DNA of 10,081 nucleotides, taken from positions 1 through 10,081 of the forward strand of contig DNXM01000134.1 of the NCBI GenBank assembly GCA_003505905.1, given 5' to 3'. Below the pieces are notes generated by a model, which saw only the letters and a program-made list of their open reading frames with translations, ran no database searches and was not told the origin of the DNA. This DNA is from Oscillospiraceae bacterium (GTDB lineage: Bacteria; Bacillota; Clostridia; Oscillospirales; Acutalibacteraceae). The position numbers and the translations under genes are program-made. Shown here piece by piece: positions 1 to 5,640 of the stretch; position 1 is the first letter of the stretch, and each line of letters starts with the position of its first letter.

Positions 1-74
1 CGGGGTGTGGCGCAGTTGGCTAGCGCACCTGCTTTGGGAGCAGGGGGTCGAAGGTTCGAATCCTTTCACCCCGA
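1..74 (+). tRNA. tRNA-Pro (anticodon UGG)
   Basis: A complete cloverleaf can be folded. The 7-bp acceptor stem is 1-7 with 67-73, and the discriminator is A74. The anticodon stem is CCTGC (28-32) with GCAGG (40-44), around loop TTTGGGA, which places anticodon TGG at 35-37 (proline, reading CCN codons). The T arm is 50-54 with 62-66 around TTCGAAT, the first pair being G-U. The 3' CCA is not encoded (bases 75-77 are CAA), so CCA must be added after transcription. The window begins exactly at the first tRNA base, so its promoter is not visible. The next gene downstream is aspS. Confidence 0.96.
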
Positions 75-81
75 CAATTGA

Positions 82-110
82 TTAACAGTGTGGCAATATC
101 CAGTGAGAAT
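82..110 (+). promoter_or_regulatory. Candidate aspS promoter
   Basis: TTAACA (82-87, 5 of 6 matches to the sigma-A -35 box) is separated by exactly 17 bases from GAGAAT (105-110, 4 of 6 matches to the -10 box). Transcription would start near 117 and leave a leader of about 29 bases before the ATG at 146. The site lies inside the terminator-like hairpin, so tRNA termination and aspS initiation would share the same DNA. The -10 box lacks the conserved first T, so this is a tentative call. Read-through from the tRNA promoter is the alternative. Confidence 0.35.
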
Positions 111-137
111 GTTCCAGGAATTTGCCGCACATTTTTT
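88..137 (+). terminator. Terminator-like hairpin after tRNA-Pro
   Basis: GTGTGGCAA (88-96) pairs with TTGCCGCAC (122-130) as nine consecutive pairs including one G-U. Beyond a 2x2 internal loop, TCC (99-101) can pair with GGA (117-119). The stem is followed at once by A and six T (132-137). This is the form of an intrinsic terminator, although the inner loop (102-116) is long. The likely job is to end the tRNA-Pro transcript. It could instead act as an attenuator for aspS, whose start codon lies only 8 bases beyond the T run. Confidence 0.55.
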
Positions 138-145
138 ATTTGATA

Positions 146-1918
146 ATGTATAGGTCGAAAACTTGTGGAGAACTGCGCATAGCAGATGTAGGTATTGAGG
201 TTACGTTGGCAGGTTGGGTACACCGCCTGCGTAAAATGGGTGGAATGACATTTGTTGAACTCCGGGACAGATATGGCATCACCCAGTTGGTATTCAACGA
301 ACAGGACGCTTCTGAACTATTTGCCGAAGCCAATGCACTTGGCCGCGAATTTGTAATCCAGGCAAAAGGTACGGTCGCCGAAAGGTATAGCAAGAACAGT
401 AAGATTCCTACCGGTGACATAGAGATTATCGTCAACAGTCTCAAAGTCCTGAACAAATCGGAAACACCTCCCTTTACCATCGAAGAGAATACGGATGGCG
501 GTGACGATCTCAGGATGAAATATCGTTATCTTGACTTGCGCAGACCTGACCTGCAGTCGAACATTCTTTTGCGTCACAAGATTGCCAAGGTCACCCGTGA
601 CTATTTCGATGAAAACGGCTTTGTGGAAATCGAAACTCCGATTCTCATTCGTTCCACGCCCGAGGGTGCCCGTGACTATATCGTTCCCAGCCGTGTGCAT
701 AAGGGCAGCTTTTATGCGCTTCCGCAGTCGCCCCAGCTTTACAAACAGCTCTCCATGGTGGCAGGCTTTGACCGCTATATGCAGATTGCCCGCTGCTTCC
801 GTGATGAAGATTTGAGAGCGGACCGTCAGCCCGAATTCACGCAGATTGACTTGGAAATGTCCTTTGTGGAGATGGACGATGTTCTCGCCATGGGCGAGGG
901 TTATATTAAGCGCTTGTTCAAAGAGGTGCTCGATGTTGATGTTCCGACACCGATTATGCGCTTGACTTATCAAGAGGCGATGGAGCGTTACGGCTCCGAC
1001 AAGCCCGATACCCGTTATGCAATGGAATTGTACAACCTGACCGATGAAGTGAAGGATTGCGGCTTCAGCGTGTTCTCCGGCGCCGTCGCCGAGGGTGGCA
1101 GTGTCCGTGGCATTACGGCAAAGGGCGCCGTTTCAACCCTTACCCGCAAGGAAATCGACAAGCTTACCGAATTTGTCAAGGGCAGCGGCGCCAAGGGTCT
1201 TGCTTGGATTCGCATGAATGAGGACGGCACAATGGCTTCCTCGTTTGCCAAGTTTATGACCGAGGACGAAATGCAGGCAATTCTTGCAAAAGCAGGTGCC
1301 GAAAAGGGCGATGTGGTTCTCATCATTGCCGATAAGAAGAACTCTTTGGTTCTTTCGACTTTGGGCTTGCTTCGTGGCGAGGTTGCCAGAAAATTGGATA
1401 TTATTCCAAAAAACAAATACAACTTCCTGTGGATTGTGGAGTTCCCGTTCTTTGATTGGGACGAAGAGCTTGGTCAGTTTGTTGCCATGCACCATCCCTT
1501 CACCGCTCCGTTGGATGAATGTATTCCCTATCTGGAAAGTGACAAAGCCAATGTGCGTGCCAAGGCTTACGACCTTGTGCTCAACGGCATTGAGCTTTCC
1601 TCGGGTTCTATTCGTATCACCAACCCCGAGCTTCAGGCGAAAATTTTCGAGCTGCTCGGTCTTACCGATGAGCAGGCACACGAGAAATTCGGCTATTTGC
1701 TCGATGCATTCCGCTTTGGCGCTCCGCCTCACGGCGGCATGGGTCTCGGGCTTGACCGCTTGATTATGCAGATGCTTGGCTGTGAGAGCCTGCGTGATGT
1801 TATTGCGTTCCCGAAGGTGCAGAACGCAACCGAGCCGATGACCGAGTGCCCGGCACCGGTTGACGATATTCAGTTGACCGATTTGGGAATCGGCGTGATT
1901 TCTGCAGAAAACAAGTAA
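146..1918 (+). CDS. aspS: Aspartate--tRNA ligase (AspRS)
   Basis: Class IIb cytoplasmic synthetase that activates L-aspartate with ATP and loads it onto tRNA-Asp. The 590 residues fit the bacterial type: an N-terminal OB-fold anticodon-binding domain (about 1-105), a catalytic core, and a GAD insertion (about 290-400). Visible signatures are YRYLDLRR (126-133), TPEGARD (171-177), QSPQ (194-197), motif 2 RCFRDEDLRADRQPEFTQ (216-233) and motif 3 GLGLDR (533-538). The ATG at 146 is chosen because the protein then begins MYRSKTCGEL, as family members do. An in-frame TTG at 122 would add eight residues not expected. No Shine-Dalgarno site stands before 146; the nearest purine run, AGGAA, is at 116-120. 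The anticodon-domain residue often discussed for tRNA-Asp/tRNA-Asn discrimination (near position 31) is Met, so discrimination is left open. The N-terminal third reads more like Bacteroidota AspRS and the rest more like clostridial AspRS. Confidence 0.97.
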   Translation: MYRSKTCGELRIADVGIEVTLAGWVHRLRKMGGMTFVELRDRYGITQLVFNEQDASELFAEANALGREFVIQAKGTVAERYSKNSKIPTGDIEIIVNSLKVLNKSETPPFTIEENTDGGDDLRMKYRYLDLRRPDLQSNILLRHKIAKVTRDYFDENGFVEIETPILIRSTPEGARDYIVPSRVHKGSFYALPQSPQLYKQLSMVAGFDRYMQIARCFRDEDLRADRQPEFTQIDLEMSFVEMDDVLAMGEGYIKRLFKEVLDVDVPTPIMRLTYQEAMERYGSDKPDTRYAMELYNLTDEVKDCGFSVFSGAVAEGGSVRGITAKGAVSTLTRKEIDKLTEFVKGSGAKGLAWIRMNEDGTMASSFAKFMTEDEMQAILAKAGAEKGDVVLIIADKKNSLVLSTLGLLRGEVARKLDIIPKNKYNFLWIVEFPFFDWDEELGQFVAMHHPFTAPLDECIPYLESDKANVRAKAYDLVLNGIELSSGSIRITNPELQAKIFELLGLTDEQAHEKFGYLLDAFRFGAPPHGGMGLGLDRLIMQMLGCESLRDVIAFPKVQNATEPMTECPAPVDDIQLTDLGIGVISAENK

Positions 1919-1940
1919 TTAACCGTACGGAGGAAAAACC

Positions 1941-2906
1941 GTGGGCATTTTTCATAAGTTAAGCAAGGGGCTTCAAAAAACCCGCATCTCGATGGCAGGT
2001 GCGATTGATAACATTCTTTACGGCGTCAACGAAATCACCGATGATTTGTTTGATGATTTGGAAGAAATTTTGGTCATGGGCGATGTCGGCGTGCCGACCG
2101 CAACCGAAATTATCGACCGTTTGCGTGCCAAAGTTGCCAAGGATAATTTGCGCAACGGTGAGCAGGTGCGCAAAGCCATCAAAGAAATCGTGGCGGAATT
2201 GTTGGACGGCGGCGAGCAGTTGGATATGATTACCATTCCGTCCGTCATTTTGGTCATCGGTGTCAACGGTGTCGGCAAGACGACCACCATCGGCAAAATG
2301 GCGGCGATGTTCAAGGACCAGGGCAAAAAGGTCATTCTCGGTGCGGCGGATACCTTCCGTGCGGCGGCAATTGACCAGCTTGAAATCTGGGCGGACCGTG
2401 CCGGTGTGGAAATCATCAAGCATAAAGAGGGTGCTGACCCGGCGGCTGTCGTGTTTGACACCATCAATGCCGGCAAAGCCCGCAATGCGGATTTGATTAT
2501 TATTGATACGGCAGGTCGCCTGCACAACAAGAAAAATTTAATGGATGAGCTTGCCAAGATTTACCGTGTCATTGACCGTGAGCTGCCCTATTCCGACCGT
2601 GAGAGCTTGCTGGTGCTGGATGCAACCACCGGTCAAAATGCCGTGAATCAAGCAAGAGAGTTCAAGAATGTTGCCGAAATTACAGGCATCGTGTTGACCA
2701 AGCTTGACGGAACGGCTCGCGGCGGTGTTGTGCTTGCCATTAAGCATGATTTGAATGTTCCGGTTAAGTTTGTCGGTGTCGGTGAGGGAATGGACGACCT
2801 TCAGCCGTTCAGCCCTGCGGCGTTTGCCGAAGGATTGTTCGATGTGACCTTGGAAGAGGACGAACCGGCGGAAAATGAAGAAAAAACGGAAGAAACCGAA
2901 GGATAA
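1941..2906 (+). CDS. ftsY: Signal recognition particle receptor FtsY
   Basis: SRP-family GTPase. It docks the SRP (Ffh plus 4.5S RNA)–ribosome complex at the membrane and passes nascent membrane proteins to SecYEG. The 321 residues contain a helical N domain (about 1-95) followed by the G domain. Visible motifs are the P-loop [10 protein letters not shown] (107-116), DTFRAA (137-142), DTAGR (189-193), TKLDG (253-257) and the closing [12 protein letters not shown] (279-290). Start is GTG at 1941, set by GGAGG at 1929-1933 seven bases upstream. It begins 22 bases after aspS, so co-transcription is likely. Unusually, the acidic region that many FtsY proteins carry at the N terminus is missing. 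A short, highly acidic tail (about 301-321, rich in Glu and Asp) sits at the C terminus instead. Confidence 0.97.
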   Translation: MGIFHKLSKGLQKTRISMAGAIDNILYGVNEITDDLFDDLEEILVMGDVGVPTATEIIDRLRAKVAKDNLRNGEQVRKAIKEIVAELLDGGEQLDMITIPSVILVIGVNGVGKTTTIGKMAAMFKDQGKKVILGAADTFRAAAIDQLEIWADRAGVEIIKHKEGADPAAVVFDTINAGKARNADLIIIDTAGRLHNKKNLMDELAKIYRVIDRELPYSDRESLLVLDATTGQNAVNQAREFKNVAEITGIVLTKLDGTARGGVVLAIKHDLNVPVKFVGVGEGMDDLQPFSPAAFAEGLFDVTLEEDEPAENEEKTEETEG

Positions 2907-2908
2907 TC

Positions 2909-3505
2909 ATGGATTATATTATTGCTACACATAACATGAAAAAACGGAACGAGCTTGCTCGCATTTTGGAGCCGCTCGGGCTGAATGTATTTACAGCCGA
3001 TCAGCTCAACATTCGTTTGACGGATGTTGAGGAAACGGGCAGTACCTTTGCGCAGAATGCACAGCTGAAAAGTCGCAGCGGCTGCAAAGAAAGCGGAATG
3101 CCCTGCATTGCAGATGATTCGGGCTTGCAGGTGGATGCCTTGGGCGGCGCGCCGGGTGTCTATTCGGCTCGCTTTGCCGGCGAGCACGGAAACGATGAAA
3201 AGAACAATGCGCTTTTGCTCAAAAAACTCGAAAATGTACCCGATGAAAAGCGAACTGCTCGCTTTGTCTGCACCGTCAGCTGCACCTATCCCGACGGAAA
3301 AGAAATTCTCATCAGCGGTGCCTGTGAAGGGAAAATCGGCTATGAACCGAAGGGTGAGGGTGGCTTTGGCTACGACCCGTTGTTTATGGTCGGGGATAAG
3401 AGCTTTGCCGAGATGTCGGCAGAAGAAAAGGATAAAATCAGCCACCGTGGCAATGCACTTCGTGCCCTTGCCCGGGAGCTTGCCGAAAGGAATAACAAAA
3501 AATGA
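2909..3505 (+). CDS. rdgB: XTP/dITP diphosphatase (RdgB/HAM1 family)
   Basis: Hydrolyses non-canonical purine triphosphates (ITP, dITP, XTP) to monophosphates and pyrophosphate, keeping deaminated bases out of DNA and RNA. The 198 residues are the normal family length. Signatures are the N-terminal ATHNMKK (6-12), ETGSTFAQNA (42-51), ADDSGL (68-73, with the metal-binding Asp), GVYSARFAG (83-91), GFGYDPLF (152-159) and the purine-site SHRGNAL (178-184). The start at 2909 lies two bases after the ftsY stop, with GAAGGA at 2898-2903 as ribosome binding site inside the ftsY end. The stop overlaps the next start as ATGA (3502-3505), which suggests translational coupling. Confidence 0.97.
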   Translation: MDYIIATHNMKKRNELARILEPLGLNVFTADQLNIRLTDVEETGSTFAQNAQLKSRSGCKESGMPCIADDSGLQVDALGGAPGVYSARFAGEHGNDEKNNALLLKKLENVPDEKRTARFVCTVSCTYPDGKEILISGACEGKIGYEPKGEGGFGYDPLFMVGDKSFAEMSAEEKDKISHRGNALRALARELAERNNKK

Positions 3506-3882
3506 CAAGCAAGGAACGAGCTGCGCTCCGTGGACAGGCTAATGGCTTGGATGCTCTTTTTCAAGTGGGAAAGGGCGGCGTGACGGATGCGGTGATTGCG
3601 CAAACGGACGATGCCCTGCGTGCGAAAGAGTTGATTAAGCTCAAGGTGTTGACCGAAACCTGCCCCGAAACCACCCGGGAAGCGGCAGACAAATTGGCGG
3701 CGGCAACGGGCGCCGATGTTGTGCAGGTCATCGGCGGCGTAATGGTGCTTTACCGTTACAGCGAAGAGCTTCACAACGAGAAAAAGCCGGAAAAAAAGCG
3801 CCCTGCCACCAAGAAGCAGGCACGCAAAATGGGCTACAAAGTGAAGCCTGTGCGAAAATTCCGCAAGGATAATGACCGATGA
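3502..3882 (+). CDS. yhbY: YhbY-family RNA-binding protein (CRS1-YhbY domain)
   Basis: Small RNA-binding protein of the CRM (CRS1-YhbY) fold. Its bacterial members associate with assembling large ribosomal subunits. The 126 residues contain the domain at about 1-88, with the GxxG-type loop GKGG (23-26), KELIKLKVL (42-50) and the closing strand GADVVQVIGGVMVLYR (70-85). About 35 C-terminal residues (92-126) form a strongly basic tail rich in Lys and Arg, beyond the roughly 97 residues of the E. coli protein; it probably gives extra RNA contact. Its start overlaps the rdgB stop (ATGA) and its stop overlaps the nadD start (ATGA at 3879-3882). The neighbouring nadD and yqeK are its usual partners in Bacillota. 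Confidence 0.93.
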   Translation: MTSKERAALRGQANGLDALFQVGKGGVTDAVIAQTDDALRAKELIKLKVLTETCPETTREAADKLAAATGADVVQVIGGVMVLYRYSEELHNEKKPEKKRPATKKQARKMGYKVKPVRKFRKDNDR

Positions 3883-4481
3883 AACGCATCGGTGTTTTCG
3901 GCGGCACTTTTAATCCGCCTCATATCGGACATGGTAGGCTTGTTGAGCATATCCGTCAAACGGTTCAGCTCGACAGGCTTCTTGTCATTCCGACCTTTTT
4001 GCCGCCGCACAAGGTGTCGAACGATTTAGCAAGCTGTGAAGACCGCTTGGCTATGTGCCGCTTGGCGTTTCCGAATTGGTGTGAGGTCAGCGACCTTGAA
4101 ATTCGGCGTGGCGGAAAAAGCTATACGGTCGATACCTTGACACAGCTGAAAGCCGCATATCCGAACGATGAGTTGGTTTTGCTGATTGGCTCGGACATGA
4201 TGCAGACCTTTGACCAATGGGTTCGTTGCGAGGATATTTTGCAAATGTGCACGGTGTGCGTCACCTCCCGTGCGGATGAGGGATTGGATTTGTCGGCGGA
4301 TAAGATTCCCGCCATCTTTGAAAAGCACCCGTTTCTCCGCTCGGATTTGCCGCCGTTTGAGGTCAGCTCAACACAAATCCGTCAGCGGATTCGGCAGGGA
4401 GAAGACACCGCCGGTTTACTGTTGCCCGAGGTGCGTTCGTTTATTGAGAAAAGAGGGTTGTACCGTGGTTCGGACCTATAA
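3879..4481 (+). CDS. nadD: Nicotinate-nucleotide adenylyltransferase
   Basis: Transfers AMP from ATP to nicotinate mononucleotide to give deamido-NAD, the step shared by de novo and salvage NAD synthesis. The 200 residues match the family length. Nucleotidyltransferase signatures are GVFGGTFNPPHIGH (5-18, the HxGH type phosphate site), PPHK (42-45), SYTVDTL (81-87), GSDM (104-107) with a downstream Trp (114), and the C-terminal SSTQIRQRI (163-171, ISSTxIR type). The start is fixed by the ATGA overlap with yhbY. The 3' end overlaps yqeK by 17 bases, a tighter arrangement than simple adjacency. Confidence 0.97.
   Translation: MKRIGVFGGTFNPPHIGHGRLVEHIRQTVQLDRLLVIPTFLPPHKVSNDLASCEDRLAMCRLAFPNWCEVSDLEIRRGGKSYTVDTLTQLKAAYPNDELVLLIGSDMMQTFDQWVRCEDILQMCTVCVTSRADEGLDLSADKIPAIFEKHPFLRSDLPPFEVSSTQIRQRIRQGEDTAGLLLPEVRSFIEKRGLYRGSDL
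4453..4457 (+). promoter_or_regulatory. Ribosome binding site that sets the yqeK start
   Basis: GAGGG lies seven bases before the GTG at 4465, within the last codons of nadD. The open frame extends far upstream to 4210, but that extension overlaps nadD throughout and gives an Arg/Cys-rich, non-homologous sequence. The site and the homology start together support GTG at 4465. Confidence 0.7.
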
Positions 4482-5043
4482 AGAAATCCTGCAAAGCAGG
4501 CTGTCGGATTATCGCTATCGGCATTCGCTTTGCGTGGCAACATCGGCTGTGGAGCTGGCTGAACGCTACGGCGCCGATGTCGAAAAAGCGTTCCTTGCAG
4601 GGCTTTTGCACGACATTACCAAGGAAGCCGACCAAGCGGAACATTTTGCTTTGTTTTCAATCGGAAGCATCACATTGACACAGGCGGAGGAACGAAACCC
4701 GAAGCTGTGGCACGCCATGAGTGCGCCGATTTTTCTGAAGGAAAAGCTGAACATCACGGACGATGAAATTCTCACGGCGGTTCGTTATCACACAACAGCG
4801 AGGGCGAACATGACCCTGCTTGAAAAGGTGATTTACATTGCCGATTTTATTTCGGCGGACCGTGAATATGATGATGTGGATGTGGTGCGTGACTTGGCGA
4901 AAAAGGGGATTGGGGAAACCATGCTCTATACGCTGAATTACAGCATTCGGGAGTTGCTTGAGCGTGGGTGTGCCATTCATCCCGACAGCATCGCCTGCTA
5001 CAATGAAACGGTTCTGAATAAAGAACAGAAAAGCGAAATATAA
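4465..5043 (+). CDS. yqeK: HD-domain phosphohydrolase YqeK (symmetrical Ap4A hydrolase type)
   Basis: HD-superfamily hydrolase. Bacillota members of this family split diadenosine tetraphosphate symmetrically to ADP, which limits a stress-linked dinucleotide. The 192 residues run from the GTG at 4465. Metal ligands expected of the HD fold are visible: His20 in YRHS, His49-Asp50 in LLHDITKE, His83, His109 in RYHTT and Asp127 in IADFIS. The gene overlaps nadD by 17 bases, and nadD–yqeK pairing is common in Bacillota. The gene usually found next, rsfS (often with a lytR-type gene), is absent. A flavin-reductase gene follows after 21 bases. Confidence 0.93.
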   Translation: MVRTYKEILQSRLSDYRYRHSLCVATSAVELAERYGADVEKAFLAGLLHDITKEADQAEHFALFSIGSITLTQAEERNPKLWHAMSAPIFLKEKLNITDDEILTAVRYHTTARANMTLLEKVIYIADFISADREYDDVDVVRDLAKKGIGETMLYTLNYSIRELLERGCAIHPDSIACYNETVLNKEQKSEI

Positions 5044-5064
5044 ATTATAGAGGAGGCGATTGCA

Positions 5065-5568
5065 ATGGCATTCAAACAAACCGATATCCGAAACATTTCC
5101 GCATCTGCGGTCAAGCTTATCAGCGACGATTGGGCACTTGTTACGACCTGTGCAGAGGGCAGAAAAAACACCATGACGGTCAGCTGGGGCGGCTTGGGCG
5201 AATTATGGGGGCGTGATGTGGCGTTTTTGTTTATCCGTCCGCAACGGTATACCTATGAGCTGTTGGAAAAAAGTGAATGGCTTTCGGTCAGCTTTTTCGG
5301 CGGCGAGCACAAAAAAGAAATGATGTTCTGCGGAAGAAACTGCGGTCGGGATACCGACAAGTTTTCGGCAACGGGTTTCACAACCGTTGAGTTGGACGGC
5401 GTGCCCTGTGTAGAGCAGGCGAAGGTGAATTTGATTTGTCGAAAAATTGCATTTCAGGATTTGAACCCGGCAGGATTTTTGGACGAAACCATCGAGAATG
5501 AATACAAAAACCACGACTACCACCGTGTTTATGTGGTTCAAATCGTGAAAACCTACATCGGCGAATAA
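5065..5568 (+). CDS. Flavin reductase family protein (FMN-binding split barrel)
   Basis: A 167-residue protein that reads as a flavin-reductase-like, FMN-binding split-barrel protein common in anaerobic Clostridia. The partner and substrate are unknown, and activity is inferred from family only. Family-like features are NTMTVSWGGLGELWGRD (35-51), where the flavin phosphate loop is expected, then AFLFIRPQRYTYELLE (53-68) and LSVSFF (73-78). Five Cys are present (29, 89, 93, 112, 120), but they form no recognised metal-binding motif. The start ATG has an exact AGGAGG at 5051-5056, eight bases upstream. It is the last gene before the 5587-5629 terminator, so it probably belongs to the preceding operon, although its strong own ribosome site suggests expression independent of translational coupling. 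Confidence 0.85.
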   Translation: MAFKQTDIRNISASAVKLISDDWALVTTCAEGRKNTMTVSWGGLGELWGRDVAFLFIRPQRYTYELLEKSEWLSVSFFGGEHKKEMMFCGRNCGRDTDKFSATGFTTVELDGVPCVEQAKVNLICRKIAFQDLNPAGFLDETIENEYKNHDYHRVYVVQIVKTYIGE

Positions 5569-5586
5569 AGAGTGAAAAAGATGAAC

Positions 5587-5629
5587 AAAAAAGAGGCATC
5601 CTCCGCAAATGAGGATGCCTCCCGTTTTT
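5587..5629. terminator. Bidirectional intrinsic terminator between convergent genes
   Basis: GAGGCATCCTC (5593-5603) and GAGGATGCCTC (5611-5621) form a perfect 11-bp stem with a 7-base loop. Five T (5625-5629) follow on the plus strand. Six A (5587-5592) precede it, giving six T on the minus strand. It therefore fits termination of both the plus operon ending at 5568 and the minus gene ending at 5641. Confidence 0.92.
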
Positions 5630-5640
5630 ATGCGTTGAAA

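Noticed and set aside
122..145. TTG at 122 as the aspS start
   Set aside because: It adds eight residues that family members lack, and the only purine run (116-120) is one base away, too close to serve as ribosome site.
20..223. Minus-strand open frame encoding RGERIRTFDPLLPKQVR-like sequence
   Set aside because: This is the well-known false translation across a tRNA gene; the tRNA-Pro explains it.
4210..4464. N-terminal extension of yqeK within nadD
   Set aside because: It is a frame-shifted shadow of nadD with Arg/Cys-rich sequence; GTG 4465 has a proper ribosome site and matches the expected YqeK start.
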